From Euglena gracilis (lineage: Eukaryota; Euglenida; Euglenophyceae; Euglenales): DNA of 64,000 bases. Below, piece after piece: positions 1 through 9,577 of this stretch (the first letter of the stretch is position 1; each line of letters opens with the position of its first letter). The DNA lies in assembly GCA_039621445.1 (NCBI GenBank), contig CP154956.1, positions 89,782,482-89,846,481 of the forward strand. Direction: 5' to 3'. The position numbers were made by a program, and so were the translations under genes. The notes under the pieces were generated by a model. That model saw only the letters and a program-made list of their open reading frames with translations. It did not search any database and had not been told where the DNA came from.

Positions 1-254
1 AATTTTCTGCAAGGGCTTTTTTTCGGTGCAAGGGCTGTTTTTCGGTGGTTTTGCCCATTTGCAAGGAAGAACCAAGGAAAGCATGGACCGGACCCAGACA
101 CGGGAGGCAGAGACCTTCATTCTTGCCTCTTTGAGGAGAGCAATATATCATTTGTGCTTTAATGCTGGTTCAACGTTTTGCGATTGCACAATATTCCATG
201 TGTGCCTCGGCAGAAAAAAAGCAAAAAAGCAACAAGCACAACAGAAACAGAAGG
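1..254 (+). repeat. Dispersed ~250-bp repeat, copy 1 (inverted copy at 47154-47407)
   Basis: This stretch recurs in opposite orientation at 47154-47407 with only scattered substitutions and short indels, roughly 93-95% by eye. In both copies the DNA directly after the right end begins with a CAG-type splice-acceptor context (ctgtccag here, ttgtgcag in the other copy). In this copy GC-rich coding-like sequence follows. That makes an intron or introner-like insertion possible, but an ordinary dispersed repeat fits as well. The left end may lie outside the window. Confidence 0.75.
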
Positions 255-1900
255 AAATCGGCTGTCCAGTCCAAGAAGTACGCCAAGTCCAAGAAGCTCA
301 AGGTGGACCTGCTGGACTACCTCCACCGCAACCCGGCTGAGGTGGCGGTCATCATCGCGGAGGTAAAGAAGCAGGGGCAAGAGGGCATCAACAACACCGA
401 GTGGGAGGACCCGCCCGAGGAGTGGGTCTGGCCCAACGAGGACGTCAAGAAGGACGAGGAGGCAAGCAGCCAGGAAGCGGAGTCAGCGGACCCCCCAGTG
501 GGCACAGCGGTGCCTGCAGCACAGCACGTCCCGACACGCGATCCACCGCCAGCGCTAGGTCAGGATCCACTGCGGACCGTCGCCGCCGCTGCATCGCACC
601 AGCCCGTCCTGCTGCACTTCGTGCACCACCCGTCCGACCGTCCCTCCGTCTCCGCGTTTCCCCAGCTGTCGCAAGAGGCTGATCCCCAGATCCCCTCTGC
701 TGCGGTATCACACTTGGTGTGTCCATCGACAGGAGCTGAGTGCGCGCAGCCCGTGTCTGCGTTCGCTCAATTGCTGCTGCACGCTGCCCCCCAGGCGGCT
801 GTGGCTGCCTCCCAGGCGCCCCCCAGGCGGCCGTGGCTGCCTCTGCGATGTTCACCCATTCTCCGTATGTGCCCATTCCGAACCATTTCCCGGCTGCGGG
901 CGGGGACGCGGTGCCCCCTCCGCCGGCTGCCTTCCCGGTGTGTACAGGCCGGCACCCCCCATGCCGCCGGCCTGTGCCACGCCGTCCCCGTTCCTCTCAC
1001 ACCACTTCCTGCCAGCGCACCTCCATACCCAGTGCTCCCCGTTCATCCCTTGTCCCGATGGAGCCTTCGCCACCCAAGGCTCCTTCACGATGCACCTCCA
1101 GGACCCGTCCTCAGCCTCAAGGCGGCGAGAGGGCACCGCCGCGGGTGTCTGCGTCCTCAATCCCCCCAACGCAGGCCCGGTGAGTCCCGGCCCTTTCCGG
1201 CCCCAACCCGGAGGCCACCCATTTCCCCTACCCACGGCTACCCATGCGAGCCCACCGCCCCGGGGGTGGTTGGAAAAGCCTGGCGTCAAATCGTACTGGG
1301 TAGCGGGGGTTGTATTTGTGGGGCTGCTACTGCTGCTGCCGTTCCTTGCCTGCCGATTCGCCAGAGTGCCTGCTGCGCAGTGGAGCAGGACGCTGGCGGA
1401 GGCTGGGCACGTGGAGACTACACCGTCGGAGGCGAGCCGACGGATGGCAGCGGATGTCTCTGCCCCTGTCCCTCACACTACCACCCCCCCCCCTTTATTT
1501 GAGCACACCCACGGGCCAACGGACCCCCCAAATGCTCAAATAAGGGGGGGGGTCAAATAAGGGGGGGGGTCAAAAATTCCTTTAGAAATAGGGCAAAAAA
1601 AAATTTTCGGCGCCTTCGGCGCATGAAAAAAAATTTTCCCCGGACCCAAATGCTCAATTAAGGGGGGGGGTCAAATAAAGGGGGGGGGGTGGTAACACTG
1701 ATACTGTGGAGGCAGGAGGAGGCTGGCGCCCAAAGCCGGAAGGCAGAGGCGGGCGGCAGCCAGGGGCAGAGCAGACCCCCCCCAGCCGGCCAAGACAATG
1801 GCCGGGAGAGAGCGGGAGGCGGAGGCCACACAAACAAGCCAGCATCCCAAGGGGGCCACTAGCCAGCCACCCCCCCAGCAGCGAGGGGAGTCAGGCAGCC
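253..1900 (+). pseudogene. Candidate host membrane-protein gene, frameshifted and split by a mobile element
   Basis: GC-rich coding-like sequence. It starts with a Lys-rich, then acidic segment (LKVDLLDYLHRNPAEVA, then several E/D/W residues), passes into Ala/Pro/Ser-rich sequence, and has one strong transmembrane helix at about 1282-1362 (YWVAGVVFVGLLLLLPFLAC) followed by Arg. The frame changes twice. A 34-bp tandem duplication (about 786-843) repeats APQAAVAAS in two frames, and a short GT run near 938-944 shifts it again. The element at 1481-1692 then splits the frame, and removing it with one TA rejoins the frame exactly. A GTGAGT donor-like site lies at 1180, so part of the region may instead be intron. 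I do not recognise a family. It could be a pseudogene, or a real gene with unresolved introns. Confidence 0.4.
1481..1692. mobile_element. TA-flanked poly-C/poly-G element, core TTTATTTGA (C1)
   Basis: The terminal inverted repeats start CCACCCCCCCCC-TTTATTTGA on the left and are mirrored as TCAAATAAA-GGGGGGG-TGG on the right. TA lies directly outside each end (1479-1480 and 1693-1694). Inside, the core-plus-G-run unit is repeated at the right, and a GGCGCCTTCGGCGC hairpin lies near 1609. No coding capacity. The flanking frame is restored when 212 bp plus one TA are removed, which indicates a target-site duplication of TA as in Tc1/mariner-type transposition. A close copy with the same core is at 25122-25329. 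Confidence 0.8.
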
Positions 1901-2435
1901 AAGGCAGCCAGCCACCACCCCCCCAAGGGGAACCGAAGCCAACCCCCCCCCCCCCCAGGGGGACCCGAAGCCAGCCAGGCCCCCCCCAAGGGGAACCCAA
2001 GCCCCCCCCCCCCCCCAGAGGGAACCGAAGCCAGCCAGGCCCCCCAAGGGGAACCGAAGCCAGCCCCCCCCAGGGGAACCGAAGCCAGCCAGGCCCCCCT
2101 AGGGAGAACCGAAGTCAGCCCCCCCCCCCCCCGGGGGGGCACCGAACAGCAAAAGCCCCTCCAGGGGGCACCAGCAAGCCGAGAGGCCCCAGAGGGCCAC
2201 CGAGCCAAGGTTCCCCAGAGGGCCACCGAGAGGCCCCAGAGGACCACCGAGCCAAGACCCCCTCCCCCCAGGGGGCCCCAAAGGGCCACCGACCCAGGAC
2301 CCCCCCCCAGGGGGCCCCAGAGGCAACCGAGCCAGGACCCCCCCCCCCCGTGGGCCCAGAGGCCACCACCCCAAGACCGCCCCCCCCCCCCCGGGGGGCC
2401 CAGAGGCCACCAACCAAGGCCGCCCCCTCATCGGT
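1900..2435 (+). repeat. Proline/glycine-coding minisatellite
   Basis: Imperfect tandem units of about 25-35 bp built on CCCCCC(A)AGGGGAACCGAAGCCAGCC. The plus strand reads as a Pro/Gln/Arg-rich low-complexity protein and the minus strand as Gly-rich. It follows directly from the candidate membrane-protein frame and may be its expanded tail, or simply a GC minisatellite. Open frames through it carry no further evidence of function. Confidence 0.7.
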
Positions 2436-2593
2436 GTAGAAACAATTTTTTCTCAGGGGGGGCGAGATCCTGTGCCCGAAGCGAAGTTAGCGCCGGCCAT
2501 AAACAGAAAAATTCCAAAAATAGCACTTTTTCAAAAATTTTCAGTATGTCCCACTCCCCCCTGGGGGGATCCCCCCGGGTGGGGGGGGGGGGG

Positions 2594-3037
2594 CAGGGCT
2601 GCATAGAGGTAGAGGTAGAGGTCAAAGGCCTCTACCTCTATGTCAACCACCTCTACCTCTACCTCTACCTCTATGTCGCCTCTATGTCTGTAAAATGTAC
2701 CAAAATGGCCTCAAAAAGGGTCATAAAACACCCCATCTGCTCGGAAAATGGCAATTTTGCATGAAAACACAGGCAAAACGGCGAGGGGATGAGAAACAAT
2801 ATGTGGGTTGGTGATTTTGAAAGTTGTTTGCGCAGTTATGTGACCACATTGAGCAATTCTGAAAACCTTTCATGTATTTTTCCTTTGCTTGCAAAAAAAT
2901 TCCTTTATTGAGTCATTTTCCTTTGGTTTTTGACATAGAGGTGACATAGAGGGATAGAGGAGGTTGGAAAACCTCTACCTCTACCTCTACCTCTACCTCT
3001 ACCTCTACCTCTATCCCTCTACCTCTATGCAGCCTTG
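2594..3037. mobile_element. hAT-like foldback MITE with TAGAGG hexamer termini, copy a
   Basis: The ends are CAGGGCTGCATAGAGG and its near-perfect complement ending CCTTG, each continuing into (TAGAGG)n or (CCTCTA)n arrays. The ~300-bp centre is unique AT-richer DNA without an ORF. The flanks are G runs, which hide the duplication. A second copy in reverse orientation at 50947-51404 has an 8-bp target duplication and a matching empty site elsewhere in the window, which supports a hAT-type element. Confidence 0.75.
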
Positions 3038-3072
3038 GGGGGGCTCGGCCGGACTTAAAAAAAAACCTGTTA

Positions 3073-3430
3073 ACCCCCCCAAATAATACCCCCCAAATAA
3101 TACCCCCCAAATAATACCCCCCCCTTGGGGTCCGACTTCGGCCGCCGAAGTAATCCCCCTCCCCCTGTTTTCGGGCTGAAGGCCTGGATTTTTGACCTGA
3201 AAATGTAGGTAAAAATCACAATTTCTGACAACAAATTATGAAAAAAATGGATTTTTCTGGCTCATCTGACCTCCAAAAAATGGTAAATTTCAGAAGAAAG
3301 TGCGAAAAATGACCCCAAAGGGGGTTTTGGGTGCTATTTTGGGTTTTACGGGACTTCGACAAAGTTCAAAAATTTTGGAAAAATAATGCCCTCGGGCCGG
3401 GACTTCGGTACCCCGGGGGGGTATTATTTA
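3073..3430. mobile_element. Degenerate poly-C/poly-G element, core AAATAATACC (C12)
   Basis: The left side has three CCCCCC-AAATAATA units, and the right side has GGGGGGG-TATTATTTACC. The architecture matches the other TA-flanked copies, but the right G-run end and clear TA boundaries are missing. The intervening DNA is AT-rich and non-coding. Confidence 0.4.
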
Positions 3431-3436
3431 CCAATG

Positions 3437-3507
<71 letters not shown>
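3437..3507. repeat. (GT)n microsatellite
   Basis: About 35 uninterrupted GT dinucleotides. The apparent Val/Cys and His/Thr reading frames across it are artefacts. Confidence 0.98.
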
Positions 3508-3509
<2 letters not shown>

Positions 3510-3830
3510 TGTACGTCCCACCCCGGCTTTTCTACTTATGCTTTCCTCCCCAAAAGCCTGTGGGGGGAGTAACAATAAAATTTGCTTCCCTTTTCCCCTT
3601 TTGAATGCAAAGCACACAAGCAGAAGAATTGGTGGGACCGCAGTCCCTTATATGCAAGTGACTTTTGCTCTTTCGAGCTTTGTAAAAGAAAGAAATAAAA
3701 CTTGTATTCAAATGGGACTTCGCCCTCAGAATTCTAAAACAGAATTGCAAAGCACCAAACCCAATAACCTTGAATTAGGAACCAGTTACTTTCGCTAAGC
3801 TTTCGCTAGCTCTGAGATTATCTCTTTGTC

Positions 3831-4268
3831 TTATGGTTTAACCATGCCACTGTGTACAGCCCGGCCGTAGCCAGCTTGTAGGCCGTAGCCCATTGTATCT
3901 GGTACACAGTGCCATGGCAGAATGGCTGCCTGGTACACATCCCCCTCCCAGGGCTCTGCCCGATTTCCCTTCTGGACCAGGCCAGTCGGGATGCCAGGCA
4001 CAGTCCCAGGTTCAGGGAGACAGTACCAGGATACCATGGTCTGCTTCCCAATTACGGTTACCGTGTTTGGAGCACAAGGCACAAAAGAATTCTGGCGCGC
4101 ATGCTGTGCTTCGTGTGTCTTCTTACTTGACACCGTAGTGTCTTTGTGGTCTTGAATCTTCGCGATCAACGTGTTATTGACCGAACTTAAGGCGATTCCG
4201 CCATTGTGTCTTGAAACGGTGTTGAACGCGATGATGAAGTGCGTATTCACGCTCGAGACTTCGCTCAT
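3831..4268 (-). CDS. Small ORF after the second polyprotein, unknown
   Basis: A 145-codon frame whose ATG lies 20 nt beyond the stop of the preceding ORF, in a different frame. The first ~70 residues are of mixed composition (for example FIIAFNTVSRHNGG) and the rest is Gly/Pro/Trp-rich. No family recognised. The region keeps the element's hairpin signature (for example GGGAC-cgca-GTCCC at 3630-3643), so it probably lies within the retroelement. Whether it is translated is uncertain. Confidence 0.3.
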   Translation of the reverse strand: MSEVSSVNTHFIIAFNTVSRHNGGIALSSVNNTLIAKIQDHKDTTVSSKKTHEAQHARQNSFVPCAPNTVTVIGKQTMVSWYCLPEPGTVPGIPTGLVQKGNRAEPWEGDVYQAAILPWHCVPDTMGYGLQAGYGRAVHSGMVKP

Positions 4269-4288
4269 TATGTGGGACTACGCCCATT

Positions 4289-5551
4289 TCAGCCATAGCT
4301 GATTATACGAGGCAGGAAACCCTCAACGTTTGTGGGTTTCCTTGAAGTACTATCCATGTGTGGGTCTTGTACCAAGGTCATTTCAGTTGGACGTAAGTCT
4401 AAGGTATCCTTGTCAGGATCATCCATGTTGATCCGTGGGATAACCCAACTTTTGACTTCTTGTATTTCCTTGGGCAGTTCGGTTTTGAGCATTTCAGCTC
4501 GCTTGTGGAGGTACATCTGCAAATTTTCCCAGAAAACTCTCGGAAAAGTTGCAGGCCATATGTAATAGTTCCATCTTGGATGGTTTGCTGGTACCTGTGG
4601 TGGCATCCCAGGCAGAGCGTTGAAATCAACGTTATGCGCGCGGGATGCACAGGCACAGCGGGTTATGTGTGGTTTCAGAATGGTTCCAACCCATTCTGAA
4701 TAATGTTCGTAACCATGTCGTTCAGGTGGAGAGTCAGGCAATAACCATCGTTGTGTGGTTTCCGAAACCGTTGAAGGCTTTGTAAAGAGTGGGTAAATGA
4801 CTCGTTTCCAGTCGTCATGTTTGAAGAGTAAGGGCAATCGCGCTTTTGTACATTCCACAGCAAGTCTGATTCCGCCGGAATCAGTTTGGAAGTCAAAGGC
4901 GATTCCGCCGCGGTCAAAAGCCTCAGATTTCTTGAAGCTTTTGTGTTGGTACATTTGTCGTTTTGTTTTGTAGAGATTCAGGAAATCTTCCAGAACGTCC
5001 TCGCTTCCGGGTACGATCTTGAGATTTACGCCATCTGCGGGCAAATATATGTCTGCCCGTAGGCAGTTGACACAGAAAACTGGTACGTCACGGTCTCTGT
5101 CCTCTTCCAACCACCGGAAGTTGTTCAGTTTTCTCCAGACAAGGATGCAATCACCGCAAATCAAAGCGGCTGTATTTGGAACGAATTCATTGTGATGAAA
5201 ATTTTTCTGTTTGTTGTCAGCATAACAGACATGCACAGCCGGCATGCTGTTACGAATGTTGTGACAAACCGTACACAGCCAGGTTGTTTGGCCATTCGAC
5301 CTATTGTCAAACAAGAAGGTTTCCCCAAGGTATTGGGCAAACACTCTTGGTGATCTCGCATTGTAGAATCGCCAAATATGACGGACATAGTAGTTATGCT
5401 TCTGGTCATTGAAGAAGAGTGGTTCAATCCACTTGTTCAACAACATTCCGCGTTCGCGGGCTGATTGTATCATGGCAATGCGTTCTTCGACGCTCGGCAG
5501 GTTGGAGATAATGTCCTCTTGCCAAAGAGTGGCATTATCGTCAACGGGCAT
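4289..5551 (-). CDS. Unknown zinc-binding-like protein, third part of the downstream polyprotein frame
   Basis: 420 codons, no family recognised. Three CxxC pairs (C93/C96, C132/C135, C160/C163) plus C109 lie in the N-terminal third (WLCTVC, ICGDC, FCVNC), which suggests one or two structural zinc sites. The rest is a mixed, aromatic-rich sequence that looks like a folded domain. Its ATG lies only one codon past the TAA that ends the upstream ORF and in the same frame (TAA-AAC-ATG). It could therefore be made by stop-codon readthrough or by termination-reinitiation, or it may once have been continuous with the upstream protein. Neighbours and hairpin signature tie it to the gypsy element. It shows no env-like signal peptide and no clear fusion or membrane segment. 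Confidence 0.6.
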   Translation of the reverse strand: MPVDDNATLWQEDIISNLPSVEERIAMIQSARERGMLLNKWIEPLFFNDQKHNYYVRHIWRFYNARSPRVFAQYLGETFLFDNRSNGQTTWLCTVCHNIRNSMPAVHVCYADNKQKNFHHNEFVPNTAALICGDCILVWRKLNNFRWLEEDRDRDVPVFCVNCLRADIYLPADGVNLKIVPGSEDVLEDFLNLYKTKRQMYQHKSFKKSEAFDRGGIAFDFQTDSGGIRLAVECTKARLPLLFKHDDWKRVIYPLFTKPSTVSETTQRWLLPDSPPERHGYEHYSEWVGTILKPHITRCACASRAHNVDFNALPGMPPQVPANHPRWNYYIWPATFPRVFWENLQMYLHKRAEMLKTELPKEIQEVKSWVIPRINMDDPDKDTLDLRPTEMTLVQDPHMDSTSRKPTNVEGFLPRIISYG

Positions 5552-5554
5552 GTT

Positions 5555-8299
5555 TTACTCTTGCGAGGTCTCAGCCATTGTATCTTGTCGAGTTCTACCT
5601 CGGAGGGTAGAAGTGACCCGGCTTTTCCCGGCCACTTCGGTATATGTTGGTGCTGGTGTGGTAACAGCTGGGGTCTTCGCCCGCTTTCCTGATTTGCTAC
5701 CACTCCCAGGTGGAGGTGGTTTTGGTTCGTTGTGTCGTTCCGCAGGTTTGCACGGTTCTGCAGGCTGTGGTTTAGCCTTAGGTTTACTGCCTTTCTCTTT
5801 CCGCTGTGGCGGAAGGGGGCGTTCTGCAGGCGACTTTGGAGCAGGTTTGACCGTTGGTGTGGTGGTAGGTGGTACGTCATGAGCCGTCGGTACCACCTGT
5901 TCAGGTGTGTGTACCACTACGGGTGTTGTGTCATGTGGTGGCGTTTGTTCGACTGTAGTCGATTCAGTTGTTGTCACCACTTCGGGTGTTTGGACATCAG
6001 GAGTAGAGCTGGCCGCGTCTGCTGCCAGTGCTTTGGTGGAAGCCGTAGCTTCTTGTGTTGGTTTCTCGCCAAGTCCCGTGTCACGGGGACTTCGCGTTGA
6101 AGAAGAAGACCTCGATCGCACCATTGCAACCATCGAGGCTACGCCACTTCGGACGCTTCCGAGGACGCGTTCTGCAGCGCGTCCGACTTGTGGTGGTATG
6201 AGCATAAAGTCGTCTGGGTCTTGGTATCCGTGGATAACTTCCCGTTCTTGTCTTGTGATCAGTTCGCGAAATGCGATTATCTCAGCGTCAGTTACTTCCT
6301 GTCCAGATTCCGCATGTGCGGGAGTAGGTGGAACCACGTTTGCCGAAGGCGCTGCGGCTGTTGTGGAGTCTGCAGGCACTTCGGCCATTCTAAATTCTGC
6401 AGGCGCGTCAGGTTCCGCGTCTGGCAATGGTGTTTGTGAACGTGTTTGAGCAGGCGTTGCAACTGGCACTTCGGCCCTTAGAGCATGTTGTACGCCGGCA
6501 TCTTCGGGTTCAGACTCTACAGATGCGGAGGAGACAGAGCGTGTACTGTGTTCATTGTCTGTCCGTTCTTCCATTTCCTCATCGCTGGATGACCCAGAGG
6601 AGGAAACGGAGGAAGAGTCTGACGAGTGTACGGGAGTGTGTTCCACAGACATTGTAGGTGTAGGTGGAGGTTGTGGCAAACGTTCTTCCGAATGTTTGGT
6701 TGCAGGGTTCGCTGCTGCTTTGGCTGTTGACGTTGTAGATGTTGCAGCCATTGGAGGTTGTTCAACTGCAGACTGCGCTGCTTCGGACTCCGCCGGCTGA
6801 GGTTCAGGGAGTTTTATGCGTGGTCGCAGACGGAAGTTTTGCCATCCGACAAATTTGTTTCCTCCCGATCCGCGAGGAAGCCAGTCCAGTATTGGGATGG
6901 CCAACCCATCCTTATTTGTACGTTTGCCCTTGAAAAATGGGGCAAAGTCCTCTCTTCGGAGGGTTTCGCCAAACAGGCGTTTGATGTACTTCCGTTTTCC
7001 GTCTTCGTCCCATTCAGGTCGAAGAGGGAGGTATTCTTGTGGGAGTTGTTGTTTCGGGTTGAATAAATTGTAGATTTCCAGAGCATAGGACACCCATGCT
7101 CTCCATTGGAACGTCTGCATGTGCAGAAGCATTTGTCGGTGGTTTCGTCTGGCGTATCCGATTTCCATGACTTCGAGGGGATTGTGGCAGATGTGTCCGA
7201 GTAATCTGCGTTGTTGTTGGGCCTCCGCCCATTCGCGTTGGTGGGGCTGCGCCCTTTGTGCGTTTGGGCGGTCGGTTGTCCGACCGCACACGCCAAAGCC
7301 CCAGAAGTCCACGGGGAACTTGTGGTGGCAATGGGTGCACCAAAGCACGAATTTTTGTGGGTATGTCAGGTCGATTTCGACCACTTGGAAGTGGGGGCCG
7401 TAGTGTTCGTACAGGAAAATTTGGTAGTTGTAACAGAACATTTCGTGTGTCACCAATTGTATATCCTTTGGAAGTGGGAATACTTCCCATTGTATGCCGT
7501 GTGGTCCGATTTCTCGGATATTGTCGAACATTGTCTTCAGTGCGTCAAGGGACGATTCCCATCCGTATTGTAGCTTTGGATGTGGCAAGTAGTGCGCTTG
7601 GGTGGCGGGCATTGCAAATGAACCGAAGATCATGCAATGAAATCCGAGCCAGAAAAGTAGTTGCCAGAAACCCGGCAAATTGTCGATGCCATCCTGGCTT
7701 TCGTAACAGGAAATTGTACCGTCGAAGAAAAAGCCACGGGCTGTTTCCTTGTAGAGTTTGACCATGTTGTGATGTACTTCAGGAGCAACAACCCAAGGGT
7801 GTTGTTCCTCGTAGTACTTGTGCATAATTGTATCACATCCGTCTGAGATCCAGAACAGATGGTCAATCATAAATTGTACGTCCAGGTCGTAACCCGGTTG
7901 TGAGCCTTCGCTCTGTCCTTTGGCTTTCTGGCCTTTCTGTCCTTTTGCGACTTCGCGCTCTTGTTCGTTCCAACGGTATGCACCGTCTTTTCGGTATGCT
8001 CGTGTTTTTCTCCACATTGTAACAGTTACACCTGCGGTGTAGTGTCCAGCGATGTCATCAGAGGGTTTGTCTGGTCGCATTTGGTGATAGATTTCTTGTA
8101 AGGAACGTTGAACGTTGGACGGGATCGGCAGGTCATCATTGTCCTGACGATCACGTTGCGCCTGCGCGCTTTGTGGATCGTCGTCCAAACGACGACGTTG
8201 TGTGTCTGGCGTTGGCCGTGTTTGTGGTGGTGTTGCAAACTCCGGTCCACGCGGACGTTTGCGCGCGTCAACGTTGTATTGTTTTGCTGGGGCCGTCAA
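5555..8299 (-). CDS. Unknown 914-residue protein, second part of the downstream polyprotein frame
   Basis: The first ~60 residues are basic and disordered. Residues ~60-495 look folded, with many Trp, Tyr and Phe, one strongly hydrophobic stretch at ~209-231 (FWQLLFWLGFHCMIFGSFAM), and a CTHCHH motif at 321-326 with further Cys at 338 and 371. Residues ~500-914 are Pro/Ser/Thr/Glu-rich low complexity. No family recognised. The frame is open upstream of the first ATG as far as 8440, where a single TGA (8441-8443) separates it from the preceding ORF in the same frame. It may therefore be the middle of one long polyprotein of about 2,000 codons. The DNA carries dense perfect hairpins such as 5894-5907, 7269-7286 and 7475-7489. 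An env-like or structural role is possible but unsupported. Confidence 0.65.
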   Translation of the reverse strand: MTAPAKQYNVDARKRPRGPEFATPPQTRPTPDTQRRRLDDDPQSAQAQRDRQDNDDLPIPSNVQRSLQEIYHQMRPDKPSDDIAGHYTAGVTVTMWRKTRAYRKDGAYRWNEQEREVAKGQKGQKAKGQSEGSQPGYDLDVQFMIDHLFWISDGCDTIMHKYYEEQHPWVVAPEVHHNMVKLYKETARGFFFDGTISCYESQDGIDNLPGFWQLLFWLGFHCMIFGSFAMPATQAHYLPHPKLQYGWESSLDALKTMFDNIREIGPHGIQWEVFPLPKDIQLVTHEMFCYNYQIFLYEHYGPHFQVVEIDLTYPQKFVLWCTHCHHKFPVDFWGFGVCGRTTDRPNAQRAQPHQREWAEAQQQRRLLGHICHNPLEVMEIGYARRNHRQMLLHMQTFQWRAWVSYALEIYNLFNPKQQLPQEYLPLRPEWDEDGKRKYIKRLFGETLRREDFAPFFKGKRTNKDGLAIPILDWLPRGSGGNKFVGWQNFRLRPRIKLPEPQPAESEAAQSAVEQPPMAATSTTSTAKAAANPATKHSEERLPQPPPTPTMSVEHTPVHSSDSSSVSSSGSSSDEEMEERTDNEHSTRSVSSASVESEPEDAGVQHALRAEVPVATPAQTRSQTPLPDAEPDAPAEFRMAEVPADSTTAAAPSANVVPPTPAHAESGQEVTDAEIIAFRELITRQEREVIHGYQDPDDFMLIPPQVGRAAERVLGSVRSGVASMVAMVRSRSSSSTRSPRDTGLGEKPTQEATASTKALAADAASSTPDVQTPEVVTTTESTTVEQTPPHDTTPVVVHTPEQVVPTAHDVPPTTTPTVKPAPKSPAERPLPPQRKEKGSKPKAKPQPAEPCKPAERHNEPKPPPPGSGSKSGKRAKTPAVTTPAPTYTEVAGKSRVTSTLRGRTRQDTMAETSQE

Positions 8300-8440
8300 A
8301 TGTTGTAGAGCTTCCTTGTAAGTGGCGCGTTGTGCTGGCGACTCAAACCTGGGTTGACCCGAGAAAGGTTGTCCCGGTTCAACCGGTGGTTGTGTCTGTC
8401 CAGCCGAAGCCGGTTGTGAGGGTGTTGTGACAGGAGGTGC

Positions 8441-8968
8441 TCAAACAGGAATTGTAGATTGTGCGGGTGCTTTTGCACGTGCCGACTGCGCGGCTTGAGC
8501 AGGGGGTCCTGTTCGTTGCATAGGTACAGGTTGGTTTGAACCTGCTGCTGATGCGGCAGGCGGAGTAGATGTTGATTGTGCAGTCGAAACTGCTTGTACC
8601 GGTTTTGTTTGTGGTGCCGGAGTAGGTTGAGCTACTGGCGGCACGAGATTCGACGCCGAAGCGAGTTGTTCCATTGGACCAGGTGGATGTGGTGGTGCAT
8701 TCACACGCAAAACTTCGGGTAGTGCCCAGGTGGGTATACCCAAAATTTTGGAATTTGGACCAATGCCATCCATTATCACGCCTTTCACGTTGATGGCTCC
8801 CAAATGGGATCCAAGTTCGTAAATTTTGTCAAGGGGAAGATATTGTTCTCCTTTGGTTGTGTAAGCGAAATCCGAAGATTGTGGTACTCGTTCATAGTGA
8901 ATATTGTCCACTACGGGACGCAGGGGGTTTTCTCCGACAACCCGTATCGCTGTCGGTTCCGGCAGTGC
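8441..8968 (-). CDS. Downstream polyprotein, first part, segment beyond the MITE
   Basis: This continues the frame of 10001-11300 when the MITE at 8969-10000 and one target copy are removed. Residues encoded at about 8910-8700 form a compact-looking domain (for example ELGSHLGAINVKGVIMDG), followed by Pro/Ala/Gln/Thr-rich linker sequence up to the TGA at 8441-8443. Beyond that stop the same frame stays open into the 914-residue ORF. No family recognised. Confidence 0.5.
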   Translation of the reverse strand, partial: ALPEPTAIRVVGENPLRPVVDNIHYERVPQSSDFAYTTKGEQYLPLDKIYELGSHLGAINVKGVIMDGIGPNSKILGIPTWALPEVLRVNAPPHPPGPMEQLASASNLVPPVAQPTPAPQTKPVQAVSTAQSTSTPPAASAAGSNQPVPMQRTGPPAQAAQSARAKAPAQSTIPV

Positions 8969-9173
8969 CAGGGTTGGATGGTTAATCGAAAAACGGTTAA
9001 TCGCTTGTGACCCCCCCAGTTAATCGATCGTTTGTGGGGGGGACAATTAACCATGGTTAATCGAAAAACGGTTAATCGCTTGTAGCCCCCCCCAGTTAAT
9101 CGACCTTTTTTTTTTTGGCAGCAATCAAACATGTCTTGGGTTTGGGAACATTTCTCTACCCTTTGGGGACTTA

Positions 9174-9302
9174 CCACGCCCCCCCATTTAAGACCCCCCC
9201 CCCTGGCCGGCCAAAGGCCGGCCCTTTGGCCGGGCCCGGGGGGCATAGGGCCCCCCCTAGGATTTTGGCTCCCGAGGGGGAGTCTGATATGGGGGGGCAC
9301 GG
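9174..9302. mobile_element. TA-flanked poly-C/poly-G element, core ATTTAAGA / TCTGATAT (C4), nested in a MITE
   Basis: Starts CCACGCCCCCCC-ATTTAAGA and ends TCTGATAT-GGGGGGG-CACGG, with TA at 9172-9173 and 9303-9304. The centre holds a G/C palindrome (GGCCGGCCAAAGGCCGGCC). Its position inside the hAT-like MITE gives a relative age: MITE first, this element later. Confidence 0.75.
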
Positions 9303-9407
9303 TAGACACTGGGGGATGCACCCTGTTGTGTGTGGTAATTGAAGTTCCCTTTTGGAAAAGAGGCACTTTTCTATTGAAAAATGGTGAGTGTAACCCGTAT
9401 ACGGGCC

Positions 9408-9452
9408 GTATAACGGGTCATGGGCGCCGCAGGCGCCCATGGCCCGTTATAC
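9408..9452. repeat. Long near-perfect hairpin within the MITE
   Basis: 21-nt arms around a GCA loop, with one T/C difference between the arms (GTATAACGGG... / ...CCCGTTATAC). Strong potential to form a cruciform or an RNA hairpin. Confidence 0.9.
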
Positions 9453-9483
9453 CACCCAGGGTTGTTTTTTTTAAATTTTTTAA

Positions 9484-9503
9484 AAATAATAATAATAATA
9501 ATA

Positions 9504-9574
<71 letters not shown>
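9484..9574. repeat. (AAT)n microsatellite
   Basis: About 30 AAT trinucleotides with one interruption. The poly-Ile and poly-Tyr frames over it are artefacts. Confidence 0.97.

Positions 9575-9577
<3 letters not shown>

Noticed and set aside
5555-8299. The 914-residue ORF as a retroviral-type envelope protein
   Set aside because: One hydrophobic segment but no signal peptide, no cleavage-site pattern and no C-terminal anchor; the C-terminal half is disordered.
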